A DNA stretch of 64,000 nt from Flammula alnicola (lineage: Eukaryota; Basidiomycota; Agaricomycetes; Agaricales; Strophariaceae): contig JADNRV010000078.1 in NCBI GenBank assembly GCA_015499995.1, positions 183,833 to 247,832 on the forward strand, written 5' to 3'. The translations under genes and the position numbers were made by a program. Positions 44,106-55,492 of this stretch are shown here, piece by piece; within the stretch, counting starts at the first letter, position 1; each line of letters opens with the position of its first letter. The notes beneath the pieces are model-generated. The model did no database searches. It was not told the DNA's origin and saw nothing but the letters and a program-made list of their open reading frames with translations.

Positions 44106-46460
44106 ATGATATTCTCCACACGCCTCAGCGGCAACAACGAGAAACTCGCGCAGCGCTTCGGCAATTGAACATTGCTGAGGGCGGAAGCCCTCGCCGCCGC
44201 CGCATTCCCAATCCCAGACCAGAGACACCTACACCACTGCCCGGATGGGTCGAAAGAGTGAGAACCCGCTCCCGGGCGTCGGTACGCGAGTCACGAAACG
44301 AGGATCTTCAAAGCAGCCCCAGACGCCGTCGGCCTCGCCATCCGCAAGACGAAAATGAACCCCCTCAGGCGAGTTCTTCTGTGCAAGGTGCACAAGGTCA
44401 ACGGGGTCATGCTCTTCAGAATGCGGTAGGTATTCTCTTTCTTGGGTCTGATATGGCTTCTTATCATGCATTCAGCAGACGTCAAATATTCATTCCTCTA
44501 TGCCAAGTATTGTAACTCCCCGACGAGAAGTGCAACTCCCTCCAAGTAAGCGATCTGCTGGACAGCTTCGGCGGTTTGCACGCCTCAGAGAAGAACGAAA
44601 TTCACGCGAGGGCCCACTTGCTGTTGAAGGATCTCTGGGAAAGTGTAGTCTTGGGATTGACGTATATTTCATATATTTGCATCTTTCTCGAGAATTTGAT
44701 TCATCCTGCTGCTCTAGATTCCTCATACCCCTACCCCTCCTTCGTCGCGAATGGTCGTTGGAGCAATTCAGCAACTTGCTTCAACACAACAGATCCAAAG
44801 ATCGATAAACAACGGAGTCGCAGCTCTGCGACGACAACAGGCACCTGCTCGAGATGACCGTGGCTCTCATGCCTCTACAAATATGCCTCCAACTTCTGTG
44901 CAACGAGCGAGCCGGCGAGGTGTACATCGTTCAGCTGTTCTATCCGCGCTGCCGGCTACTCAAGAAGCCTCCTCCACGCAAAGTAAGTGACACTAAAGTT
45001 CTTATCCATGTAATGTTGCATCTTATAACTATTCCTTGACTCTTTAGCAATGATTCGGCGAAATGCAGTGCAGGCGCTACCGCGTATCTCTGCTGTTTCG
45101 CCGTTGAGGAATGAACAACGATCAACAAGGCTACATGTACGAGGCTCTGCTACACTACCGACGCCACCCGCTACCCAGGAGACATCCTCCTCTACACAAA
45201 GTAAGTCAAACCTAATCGTCATTCCTGTGGGATTGTTTCTGATCGCTATTTCTGTCCCTTTAGCACTGAATCAAGAAACTGCAGCGCAGGCACCATCCAT
45301 GTCTGCCGTGTCAACACTATCAACAATGACTATGAATGAACGGAGTGAGACTCCTAATGCCCGCTCTTTAGGTCAGCGTCGACGGCGCGAGCGTGAAAGG
45401 CAACAACGACAACAACAAAATGTTGATAGAGGTCAAAATGAGCAAGGTATATAAAAATATTTCGGGTATCTCTTTGCGTGCTCATAATCTGAACAGGTCA
45501 ACAGGACCATAAAAAAGGATCCAGGGTTCGTGTACCCCGCCAGGATGCCCCTTCTACTCCAGTAAGCCGTGCTGGGCGTGCAGTAAGTGTATGTATTGGT
45601 TTTTCATTACGAAATTTTACTCATTTCCTCTTTAAGTTCAAGGCGAGAGTTCTCGATGCTCGCGCTGAAAGTACAAGACAACGGCGATCTCCACAGCCTG
45701 AACAAGGATCAACCAGGCTACATGCAGATGGCTCTGCTACACTACCAACGCCGTTTGCTACACAGAAGGCATATTCCTCTACACAAAGTAAAGTCAAACA
45801 TGATTATCATTCCTGTAAGATTGTTTCTGATCGCTATTTCTGTCCCTTTAGCACTGATTCAAGAAACTGCGGCGCAGGCATCGCCTGTGTCTGCTGTGTC
45901 AACGGAAATGACGAATGAACAGAGTGAGTTGTCAACATTATGATCAATGATCTCCGGCACTAATTTTCTTATTAGTCATGCGTGAGGCTCACAGTGTCCC
46001 CTCTGAACATGCTGCAGGCGACAATAGCTACCAACTCAATCATGCGCAGGCAAATGGTGAGTCTATGGGGTAAAGTTTGTTACTTATTGTTCTAATCATT
46101 CGTTTTAGTGGAAAATAACATCGATATTCAGGGTACCCTACATGACGAAGATCAGCATGTTGATGGTATATATCATCTGCCTATTTTATCCGTCCTTTAT
46201 TCATTTTTGGACTAGAGGGGTCTGTTGTCGATGACAATGAAGAGGAGGAAGAAGAACAAGAAGATGAGGTTGCCCGTGCAGGACAACGAATCATCCAAGA
46301 TAATCCAGGTATGTCAGATCATTCAGGCTCCTTTTTTGCCAGGCTAACTTCTGTCTAAACAGCTCCTCCAGCACGTCATCGTCGTGTTCGTCATCAAGAT
46401 CTCTTCTGCATTGCACGAAAACCTTACCAAGATGTAATCGAGCGCCATTATCTTGGACAT
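44106..46460 (+). other. Presumed 5' exons of the Helitron Rep gene
   Basis: Several short open stretches with splice-like borders read basic, Arg/Gln-rich protein, for example SPRRRRIPNPRPETPTPLPG (44190-44250), RRRRERERQQRQQQN (about 45380) and the acidic run DNEEEEEEQEDEVARAG (about 46230). They end in RRVRHQDLFCIARKPYQDVI, which is in frame with the Rep core. This fits the disordered N-terminus of fungal Helitron proteins. I could not fix all exon borders. An exon-intron unit is duplicated inside it (see 45115-45310). Confidence 0.5.
45115..45310 (+). repeat. Internal duplication of an exon-intron-exon unit, copy 1 (copy 2 at 45705-45903)
   Basis: Both copies run from GGCTAC and CTCTGCTACACTACC through CTCTACACAAAGTAA. 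They then share an intron containing TTGTTTCTGATCGCTATTTC and the exon start CTGAxTCAAGAAACTGC. The first part of a weaker third copy is visible at about 44955-45050. The duplicated piece includes both splice sites, so it would add exons without breaking the frame. Confidence 0.75.
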
Positions 46461-48672
46461 ATGGATGTACCGTGTCCAGACTGTGGAGCAATGCACTGGC
46501 TCGCCGAGAAACTCGCGTCAAGCAGCCAGCGTAATCCCAGGTTTGGAACATGCTGTTCGGAAGACCGAGTGTGTTTACCGGCATTGGAAGCCCCACCTGA
46601 GCCTCTCCACACTCTCTTAAGCTCCGACGACCGCGATTCGAAATCTTTTCGGGAGGACAGTTGGAAATATAATCGAGCACTGGCTTTCACCTCATTGGGT
46701 GTCACAGAGGATCACTCGATCAACCAAGGGCAAGGTCAGCCTGTCTTTCGCATCTGCGGAGACCTTTGCCACAATTCTGGTGCATTGGTTCCATCTGGTG
46801 ATAAGCCGCCTCGATATGCCCAACTATACATATATGAACCCCGAGCTGCCCTAGAATCACGCATGGCGCAGAACCAGAGCCTGTCACGAAACATCATGCA
46901 GGGCCTTCAGGATATGCTCCTTCAACACCACCAGTATGCACCCATCTTCAAACATGCCCACGAAATCCTCCGTGACTATGACGGCCCTGTTGAAAATGCA
47001 GAAGTCCGTCTCCGTGTTGCACCTGGGCTTGACAAACGGCGGTACAATTTGCCAACTGCAGACGAAGTGGCGGTGATTTTGCCAGGTGCACAATCCAAAG
47101 CACCTCGCGATATTGTACTTCGTAATCGTGCAGGACCACTCTATCAAATCAGCGACCTGCATCCTGCCTATGCCCCCCTTCAATACCCACTTCTATTTCC
47201 TCGGGGTGAAAACGGATGGCATCCTGACATGGTTTTGCATGAAAGTACTCAGCAACGCCAAACTCGGCTCCAGCAAGCACAACAGCGACAGGAAAAGCGA
47301 AATTGGCGCGGCTTGCAGAACAACAATCCGACACATGAAAGCCAAGAATCAAGGCGCTTGACGCTCTGCCGCTATGTCGCCTTTCGCATTCATTCTCGCC
47401 CCGGAGAATACAGCGCCCTCCTGCACGGTGGTCGTCTCTTTACCCGCTACATGGTTGACATGTTTGCATGTCTTGATCAAAGCAGGCTCCGCTACCTCGA
47501 AGACAATCAACCGCAAATACGAGCTGCGCATTTCAGCGGACTAGAAGATGCAATGGTGGATGATGGCGATGCTGCTGACCTTCACGAACTCGGTCAACGT
47601 ATCATACTTCCCTCTTCATACATCGGTGGACCGCGACACATGACGCAGCGCTTTCAAGATGCCATGGCGATTGCACGTTATTTTCGCAAGGTTGATATTT
47701 TCCTGACAATGACGACCAATCCTCAGTGGAAGGAGATCGAGGGTGAGCTTCTTCCTGGGCAGACTGCCTATGACCGTCCAGATTTGGTAGCGCGTGTATT
47801 CCAGATGAAGAAGGATGCTCTTATCGACTACATTTACAAGTACGGTCTTTTTGGGAAGGCTGTTGCCTATGTTTATACCATCGAATTCCAGAAGCGAGGC
47901 TTACCACACATCCACCTCCTAATTTTTCTCAAAGAGCCCTACAAGCTACTCACACCTGAAGCCATTGACTCCTGTATATGGGCACGTTGGCCTGATCCTG
48001 ACACTCAACCGCTCTTATTTGAAACCATCAAGCGATGCATGGTTCATGGACCATGCGGAGCTTTGAACCTAAACGCGCCCTGCATGGTTGATGGGAAATG
48101 CAGCAAAGGCTATCCCAAAAATTACCAGGAGTTCACGAGCATGGATCAGAATGGCTACCCACTTTACTTCAGGCCCAACGACGGAAGGAAATATAAGGTT
48201 GGAAATCATTGGTTGGATAATCGTTGGATTGTGCCCTACCCTCCATGGCCCTGCGCTTTTCTCGACTGCCACATAAACACCGAATGTGCAATCTCAATTG
48301 GTAGCATCAAGTACCCCTTCAAATACATTCACAAAGGCCCAGATCGTGCACTGCTGGAATACCAACATGACGAGATTAGACGGTGGATTGATGGTCGGTA
48401 CATATCTCCACCAGAAGCCACCTGGCGAATCTTTCAATTCGAAATGCATAACCAGATCCCACCAGTTGTGCGCCTTCAAATCCATCTCGAGGGCCATCAT
48501 ATGGTAACATTCAACCCTGATGACAACATTGAAGATGTCGTCCAACGAGGAGCCCGTGAACGAACCACTCTCACTGCTTACTTTGAAGCAAATTTGGATC
48601 CAGGGCTGCTGGGAATTGAAGCACGCAAACATACTTATCAAGAGTTTCCGCAATACTTCACATGGGACAATG
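46461..48672 (+). pseudogene. Helitron Rep (HUH) endonuclease part, truncated by a transposon
   Basis: About 737 residues to the insertion point, after which the frame continues as foreign sequence to 48758. A Cys-containing motif CPDCGAMHW lies at residues 4-12. The HUH nuclease core begins near MTTNPQWKEIEGELLPGQ (about 47708). It has GLPHIHLLIFL with the two metal-binding histidines (about residue 482) and the two-tyrosine motif KYPFKYIHKG (about residue 617), spaced as in Helitrons. These tyrosines nick and join element ends during rolling-circle transposition. The coding continues at 50090 in the helicase part once the insert is ignored. Confidence 0.88.
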
Positions 48673-50088
48673 CATCAGGAAAAGTCCATCCGTCTGGCAC
48701 GTCTGGCGCCAGACGTGCCAGACGCTTCCAGACTGCCAGAAATGGTCTGGCGACATAATGACGCTCCCGACGCCATAAATTTTATGTAGCCAGAATATTT
48801 TCTCTCTCCATAAATTGATTCTGAGGGAGTTCTGTTGAGTTCTGGTAGAGTCTGACGTCACTTCCAGATCCTCTCAGTTTGTCCCAGAATCACAAATAGG
48901 TGCCAGTAATAATAAAATTGTATATTGCTCGCGCTATTTACTAGACAATAGTAGCTAATTCATATATTTAAGACCAGTCATCGTAAATTAGGGTCCTCAA
49001 CCCACCACCACCACTGTCCCAGGTCCAGAGGCGAGGGAGAATCCGTCGTCGACCGTGGAGCCACGGATCCAGGCAGCAGGTAGTACTCGCAACGACGAGG
49101 AGGCCTGATGGCCGAGACGGCGGCACCAGCAGTGAAGTTGCAGGGACGTTGTGCTGGGTGTCGTGGAGAGGTGGGATTTGACGGAGGTGACTTGGAGAAG
49201 AAGTGAGTGAGCGTCGGTTATTGATGCGGTAGGCCATGAAAGATGTTTCGTCGCCATGACGTGCTGGCAACAGGACATTCGTCCGTTAGCTGGAGGGCTG
49301 GCGACGGTGTGGTGGTTGGTCACCTTGAATCTCATATTATGGTAACTGAGCCAATAAGAGTGAGGGAGTGGAAGGGTTGTAGTTTGTACCTTTTCTGGCC
49401 CTTTTACCTCCATCTCGTATCATCAGTACAGTGGAATGGATGATTTGTATCGTTGCCCTGTCGCAGTCAGTTCATCAGCAGTGTAGTGTAGTGCGTTATA
49501 GGGACAATGACATTTACAGGCAGTCCTGCTCGTCATTGAACTTGCCGTTCGTGCTCTTGTCTGCAGTGGAACGAAGGGGATGGGAAGACTTGCGCAGTTG
49601 ACTGATGTTCGTGAGTCTAAGAGGCAGGTACATGAGCAGATACCAAGTCTACAATGTGTAGAATACTTACCACACCGTCGCTCACGCAACCAGTTATCCG
49701 ACTCTGGCTTTGGCGGTGCATGGGTGAGAAGGGATTTGCAGTTAGACACTAGTTAGTAGTTGGTGAGGTCTTGCCACACCGAATTGCGGACTAAACGGAT
49801 ATGGGCCAGCATCCCTCAGCCAGCCAGAGGAGATGGTGATGGTGTGGAAAGAAGAGGCAAAGCAACAAAATCGACGAAGTCCAAACATTACTATTTTCGG
49901 ACTTCAACATATAATCATGTGATCTGCCGTGTCGCAACAAAGATGCAAGATCAATTCTGAACAATTCTGATCAGATGGAAATTCTGAGAAAAGATGGAGA
50001 GATGAGGAATTCTGAGAGATTTACCGCCAGACTCGCCAGACCAACCAGACACGCCACACTGCTCCAGACGGTGGGACTTTTGCTGATG
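48673..50088 (+). mobile_element. Non-autonomous TIR transposon (CATCAGGAAAA family), copy in Helitron
   Basis: The left end reads CATCAGGAAAAGTCC and the right end, on the other strand, CATCAGCAAAAGTCC, both followed by CCGTCTGG-like words. Both ends carry several GTCTGG/CCAGAC words (48691-48752 and 50026-50070). The flanks are TG on both sides (48671-48672 and 50089-50090). Removing the element with one TG rejoins Rep and helicase in the same reading frame, so a 2-bp target duplication is well supported. No transposase is coded in the 1416 bases. Same terminal family as 58634-60843. Confidence 0.8.
48691..48724. repeat. 34-bp perfect palindrome
   Basis: CGTCTGGCACGTCTGGC followed directly by its reverse complement, with no spacer. 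It lies 18 bases inside the left end of the transposon and could form a cruciform or a perfect hairpin. Confidence 0.95.
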
Positions 50089-50089
50089 T

Positions 50090-52090
50090 GTGGGAAGGCA
50101 GTGGAATCTACGAAAACGAAAGGGCTTTTCCCTCGGCAGGATGTACTTTATCAAGCCTACTGCAGGTGAACAGTTCTACCTCCGTACCCTTCTCACTGTC
50201 ATCAAAGGGGCCAAATCTTTCGAAGACCTTCGGCGTATCCCTGGACAGCAAAATCCGTTAACGACATACCATGCAGCATGTGTTGCCCGAGGGCTCCTTG
50301 CAGATGATGGCGAATGGCGACTATGTCTCGAAGAGGCAGCTCAAATTAAAACTGGAACTCAGCTTCGACTTCTCTTCTCCAGTCTTCTCCTCTTTTCCGA
50401 TGTTTCGCAGCCTGAGCTTCTCTGGCGTGACTTTCGCCACCACCTTTGTGATGATTTGGAACGGCGGCTGATTGCGATGGAAATAACCAATCCACCAGAA
50501 GAAGATGTCTACGATTTTGGCTTATTTTTGCTCGACCGGGTTCTCAGGGAGTCCGGACACTCTCTCGACAACTGGCCTTCAATGCCGAAGCCTCAGAATG
50601 ACTGGAATGAGTTGGTTATGAACCCGCTAATTGCTGAGCAACTGAACTATAACAGGACCATCCTATGTGGCGACCTCAATTCAAGGTTGCCTCGCCTAAA
50701 TGAAGATCAACGAAATGCCTTCACCTGCATTGTCAATTCAGTCGAGAACGACCTTGGCAAGCTTTTTTTCTTAAATGGTCCAGGTGGCACTGGGAAGACC
50801 TTCGTCTACAATACTGTCTGTGCGAAGTTGCGCTCTGATGGTTCCATTGTGCTCTGTGTATCATCGTCAGGAATTTCGGCACTACTTTTACAAGGTGGAA
50901 GGACGGCCCACTCTATGTTCAAAATTCCCGTTGAAAACCTCCATGAAGATTCATTCTGCAACATCCCGAAAAACAGTCAACGTGCAGATTTATTGCGCAT
51001 CATGAAGGCAGTCATATGGGATGAGATCAGTGCCCAACATAGGCATGCTGTGGAGACATTGGACCGTACTCTCCGGGATATTCGTGACAACGACAGGCCA
51101 TTTGGTGGAATTACTGTCATTTTAGGTGGTGATTTTTTGCAGACTCTTCCGATAGTCCCACGAGGATCGAGAGTTGATATCGTCGATGCAACCATCCAGC
51201 GCTCATACCTCTGGGAACATATTGAGGTGCTTTCTTTGCGACAAAACATGAGGCTCGAGCAAGGTGGTCAAGACACTCAAGAATTTGCACGATGGTTGCT
51301 GGACGTCGGCCATGGTCGCAACCTTATCAACGAAAATAAAGTTCGATTTCCAGACCATATGCGAGTCGAATCTACCGATTCATTGATAGAGTCTATCTAT
51401 CCTGCCGTTGATTCCACCCCTCCTCCTCCTCCGGAATACTTCCTCAACCGCATGATCCTTGCACCTCGAAATATTGACGTAGACGAAATCAATCAGGAGA
51501 TTTTGGATCGGATGGCAGGCATGAGTCGTCAATACATCAGCGCCGATGAAATTATCCATGAGCCAGGAGCAGATCCACGTGACGACGAACCCATTCCAAT
51601 CGAATATCTTCGCTCTGTCAACTCTTCCAGTCTTCCTCCTGGTGAACTGAATCTAAAAGTCGGATGCCCTGTCATATTACTTCGCAATCTTTCACCAGCT
51701 CAGGGATTGTGCAATGGGACTCGCATGGTGATTACACAAATGGGCAATCGGGTTCTCGAGGTGCAATTGCTTGGTGGTGAAAAAGATGGGCAGTTAGCGC
51801 TCATCCCTCGAATTTCATTGATCCCAACGAGCAAGACTGAAGTCTCCTTCCAATTTAAACGGCGCCAATTCCCTGTTCGTTTGGCATTTGCACTATCCAT
51901 CAACAAATCTCAAGGCCAATCTGTACAACATGTTGGACTCTATCTCCGCTTTCCAGTTTTTGCGCATGGACAGTTATATGTGGCTCTTTCCCGTGCGACA
52001 TCACCTCATAACATCAAAATTCTTCTTCCAAATGATGCTGAAGAGCCCCTGACTACAAACATTGTATATAATGAAGTTCTTATAGATTAG
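50090..52090 (+). pseudogene. Helitron PIF1-like helicase part, separated from Rep
   Basis: About 666 residues with no start of its own: the frame opens in RQWNLRKRKGFSLGRMYF, the conserved linker after Rep. Superfamily 1B helicase motifs appear in order: Walker A GPGGTGKTF (about 50780), VIWDEIS (Walker B, about 51010), GGDFLQTLPIVPRGS (motif III, about 51128), SINKSQGQSV (motif V, about 51896) and LYVALSRAT (motif VI, about 51976). It should unwind DNA during rolling-circle transposition. The frame is free of stops, so inactivation by the upstream insertion is recent. Confidence 0.9.
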
Positions 52091-52170
52091 TTGATGTGTA
52101 ATTAGCCTTCAGTAGTCTTACCTGCTAGCATTAATACACAGCCTTTGGGTCGTCTAATGTCAAAGAAGGA

Positions 52171-52199
52171 CCCGTGCGAATGCACGGGTAATCAGCTAG
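52171..52199 (+). mobile_element. 3' terminus of the autonomous-type Helitron
   Basis: Seven-base stem CCCGTGC/GCACGGG with GAAT loop, seven bases, then CTAG at the end followed by T. Confidence 0.85.
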
Positions 52200-52363
52200 T
52201 TTATAATAAAAGAGCTCAGACTCTTTCCCACGAGACAAAAAACCATTGTGATTGGTTATTTCTTTCCGGGGACAAAGACAAAGACGTGGTTTGATTGGCT
52301 GCGGCACATTCATACTCCGATTCAGTTCAGCAAGCTCCCGTGCGAAGCACGGGCACGTGCTAG
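52200..52363 (+). mobile_element. Short Helitron copy, 164 bp, head-to-tail with the previous one
   Basis: Begins TTATAATAAAAGAG directly after the previous CTAG, has TTTCCCACGAGACAAA and TGATTGG inside, and ends with the hairpin CCCGTGCGAAGCACGGG (52337-52353) and CTAG (52360-52363). Confidence 0.65.
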
Positions 52364-52514
52364 TCTATCTATCTATACTATAAATCGAAGAGGGTCTTTC
52401 ACACGTGACAGACAAAGACTGGTCACAGTTGCTCACAGACAAACATGTCATGTCTCTCTGCCGTTCGACATCTAGGCAACGGCACGCCCGTGCGAAGCAC
52501 GGGTCACGCGCTCG
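52364..52514 (+). mobile_element. Short Helitron copy, 151 bp, with CTCG end
   Basis: Starts TCTATCTATCTATACTATAA, ends with the same hairpin (52487-52503) followed by TCACGCG and CTCG. The final CTCG in place of CTAG suggests a mutated terminus. Confidence 0.6.
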
Positions 52515-53186
52515 TCTATATTATAAAAGCAGGGCGGTTCCCACGGGCGTGCACGGGACACAAATGCGCGAAACGGGACACAAATGCGCGAATGTCAAGG
52601 TGTATAATCGTCAATGAGTCTGATGTCTCGACTCACCGCGCACTGGCCGAGCTCTAGACAATTGCCATATAAGGATATCTGTATGTAGATAGAATATTTT
52701 CTTCTCTCTCTTTTGCTTGCTTGATTTCTTAATGCATACATACATCTTAGCTACTAAAGGCATGTTGTATCTCATGAGAATTCTATGAGCCTCTAATTCT
52801 ACAAGCCTTCTATTCTACAAAGTTCTAACTTCTAATTCTACAAAGCTCTAATTCTACAAGCCTCTAATTCTATGACCTACTAATTCTATAATCTGCTTAT
52901 TCTACAAGCCTCTTATTATATGAGCTTATTATTCTATGAGGCTCTAATTCTACAAGCTGCTTATTCTATGGGGCTCTTACTCTGAGACTCTAATTCTATG
53001 GGCTCTTAATTCAATATTTAATGGTCAAGTCAGAAGGATATTGCATGGGATGAGGTGGCAACATGATACAGTCTGTCTAATTGAGTGTTTATGGGAGACA
53101 AACTAGAGAGTCGAGACAAATAGTATAATATTTATTGGCTCAGGGGCACGGGGCACGCCCCGGGCAAAGCCCGGGTCAAATGCTAG
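52515..53186 (+). mobile_element. Short Helitron copy, 672 bp, containing a minisatellite
   Basis: Starts TCTATATTATAAAAGCAGG. The 3' hairpin CCCGGGC-AAA-GCCCGGG (53159-53175) has a different stem sequence but the same place, followed by CTAG (53183-53186). A perfect 20-bp tandem duplication (ACGGGACACAAATGCGCGAA twice, 52553-52592) lies near its start. Confidence 0.65.
52780..53010 (+). repeat. Degenerate minisatellite of TCTAATTCTACAAGC-type units
   Basis: More than a dozen imperfect 12-16-base units built on the word TCTAATTCTA/TTATTCTA with linkers CAAGCC, ATGAGC or ATGGGG. Strongly AT-rich. It lies inside the 672-bp Helitron copy. Confidence 0.8.
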
Positions 53187-53187
53187 T

Positions 53188-53725
53188 TCTATAAAACGAC
53201 ATGGGGGACAAGTTACGTAAGACATAACTTATGTCATATATAAACGAGTGGCGGTGCACTGACGCGTCAAGCCGATTTGGAATCGATGGGCGGTCTAGCA
53301 GGTCTAGCCGATGCCTGGCACATACGGCTCGATCTCGCACGCGCAGGTCTCGCCATCTCGCGTTCTCACGTCCGAGTGCATCCACTACTGCACATCTCTG
53401 GGTCACGCGTAAGGGGTGCTAAACATGGGCCAGGGTAGGGTATGCATGTAGGAGTTCTATGCACGGGTAAGTAGGTGTACTATGCATAGCCCCACGGGTA
53501 GGGGTACTATGCACAGGTAGGAATACTATGCATGGGGTACAGCTACAGGTATTACTATTACTTCCATTGGTTACTTCTTGCAAGTTTTTCTGCTTTAATT
53601 TAGTTGGAAATCAAATTAGACAATTCTTTTCATTCAGAGTGTAGCAATCTGTTGAGTAGTTTAATGACACAGCTCAAGATTTACAAACATTGAAAGACTG
53701 TGCGAAGCACGGGTCCACAGTCTAG
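53188..53725 (+). mobile_element. Non-autonomous Helitron, plus-strand copy of 36969-37517
   Basis: Starts TCTATAAAACGACATGGGGG (lacking four bases against the left copy) and ends with hairpin GTGCGAAGCAC and TCCACAGT before CTAG (53722-53725). The interior repeats are the same as in the left copy. It lies outside the mirrored order of the F-box arms, so the two copies are separate insertions and not part of the inverted duplication. Confidence 0.78.
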
Positions 53726-53803
53726 TACTTGGATAATCAATATCATGCACTACCGGGCTAAATAATCCCTCAATCCTCCTAAATAAAGAATAAATCCTAT
53801 AAC

Positions 53804-55492
53804 CTACAACAACAGCGCATTAACGCCTAACACCATACCCAGTCCAAGGGCCAACAGGGCTCCGCCCATGCTGCCCATGACCGGTGCGATCCTGCCCGCA
53901 GCATTGAGCAGAGACGTCCGGTTAGAGTAGATGATGGTCGGCGAGGTGTCAGACCTATTACCGCCATACACGTAGGACGTGATGTTCGAGGTGGGCGAGA
54001 CGACCTGTGCGTTCGTGCACTTGACAGAAACCGACTTGACGAGCGCGTAGAATTGTCCTGCGGCGACGTAGTCCGGGTCGTTCCAGTTTATCATGCCCCC
54101 AGCCCAGTCGACGGTTCCTTGGGGGGTGCCTGCGATGCCAGCGGGCCAAAGCCTATGAAAAAAAAAATTGGTTCAGACAGGGTTTTGGCAATGGAGATTT
54201 TTGAATGGTTGACGCACGAGAGTTGAATGCGTGAAGGCGTAGAGGGATAGTTGGCGACACCGTTCGTGCCGACTGTATCGGTTTTCTTGACAGTCCTCAC
54301 AGACTTGCCGTCAACGAGGAATGTGAGTGCATCAGGCTGCCAGTCAACCTACAAAAGTGGTTGGATTATCTCCAAAACACAACGCTGTAGAAGTAGGAAC
54401 GCACGGTATAATCATGGAAGTTGCTATATGTATCAGTAAGCCCTCCCTGCGTAGCCCCGTTGTTCTTTCCGGTTGCTATGCACGATGTTCAGCTACAGCC
54501 ACTCGTCCGAAAGAAAACAAGTGGAACGCACGAATGACACCTTGCCAGAAGTAATTGCTCTGGCCAGTAGTGGTATTGGCACCCGGGAACTCCCAATCGA
54601 TCTCGTCTTTGATGTCGCTCATGGTGATAAAAGCTGTAACAACACCTGCCCAGCGGCCAGTCTTGACTGAACATTGGAGAATTAGTTGCGCATGTCGCCA
54701 AGTGAACAAGTAAAAGCGCACGTGTGGCAGTAATAGTTCCGTAGTGCACGTATCGGGTCGTCGAGAGACGTGTGCCACCATTCGTCTGAGTAAGGATCAA
54801 GGCGAGATCGCCGTTGCTGTTCTGGATGTTACCATGGTCGACGGTCCAGTCTAATATGGATATTGGGTGAGGTCGATATGAGGTCGAATGACTGACATAC
54901 CGTATGCGGAGGCGTTCCCATCGAAGAAGGTATAATTCGACAGAATGCGGGATTGGTCTGTGAATGTAAACTGTTACAGAGAAGGATGAGCTATAAGATG
55001 CGTGTAACAGAATTCTGGGACGCACGTTAGAGTCTTTGCAGAGGGGTTCTGGTCTGCATGAATCTAGAGTGGTGGAAGCGAAAGGATTGCAACCGCCCAA
55101 GCAGAACTGTTCCCGTCATATCCACGCCATGTGTGAAGAAAGCGCGTTAAGAAGTAAGATAGAAAGTGAAGAAGAAAGTCTAATTTAGCTTTGACGTCGG
55201 CAGCCCGTATAAATAGGTGGCACATACACTTCCTGTTCCGCAAAAGCCGTATTCACCTGCAATTCTTCAGTACGCGCGTTTGAGAACGCAAGAACATCAC
55301 GATAACATACTGCAGCACGGAGCAGATGCAGGACAAGGTGAAGTGGCGTTGCTGTCAATGTTTAAGCCGCATCAACAGTATAGTCGACGGAACAGCAGAA
55401 ATTATTCTACGAACCAAGAGGTAGCTTCCACCATACCAGAAAAGACAGCTAGTAGAAGAGGAAGTCCTGCAATGAACTGCGATTTCATCATG
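53804..55492 (-). CDS. Crh-type glycosyl hydrolase family 16 (chitin-glucan transglycosylase), GPI-anchored
   Basis: Crh proteins link chitin to beta-glucan in the fungal cell wall. The start MMKSQFIAGLPLLLAVFSG (complement 55492) is a signal peptide. A short chitin-binding-like cysteine region follows: CPASAPCCSEYGFCGTGS, then FCLGGCNPF. The GH16 domain has DWTVDHGNIQNSNGDLALIL and TGRWAGVVTAFITMSDIK. The catalytic motif DEIDWEFPG, with two acidic residues, lies at complement 54581-54607. Later comes SNFHDYTVDWQPDALTFLVD, followed by WPAGI and GTVDWAGGMINW. The C-terminus is a Ser/Asn linker and a hydrophobic tail (GGALLALGLGMVLGVNALLL), a GPI-anchor signal. Several small introns; the borders I checked keep phase. 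Intact. Confidence 0.9.

Larger units (their letters stand above)
43530..52199 (+). mobile_element. Autonomous-type Helitron carrying a split Rep/helicase gene
   Basis: The right end is clear: hairpin CCCGTGC-GAAT-GCACGGG (52171-52188), seven bases, then CTAG (52196-52199) followed by T. It lies 106 bases after the helicase stop. The left end is inferred near 43530. There the sequence TACTGATACTAATAAATGAC followed by CCCACGGGCAGAC and TGATTGG resembles the starts of the shorter copies at 52200 and 52515. The interior codes Rep (HUH endonuclease) and a PIF1-like helicase. A 1.4-kb unrelated transposon at 48673-50088 interrupts the gene, so this copy should be inactive. Its removal leaves about 7.3 kb, within the usual range. 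Confidence 0.8.

Noticed and set aside
48968..49443. 100-138-residue minus-strand frames inside the Helitron insertion
   Set aside because: Low-complexity Ser/Pro/His composition without motifs; element appears non-coding.
43530..52199. Helitron plus F-box arms as one giant mobile element
   Set aside because: The F-box copies are mirrored gene duplications with their own flanks; Helitron ends lie well inside the centre.
52780..53010. CRISPR-like array
   Set aside because: Units are 12-16 bases, degenerate and contiguous without unique spacers, in a eukaryote: a minisatellite.
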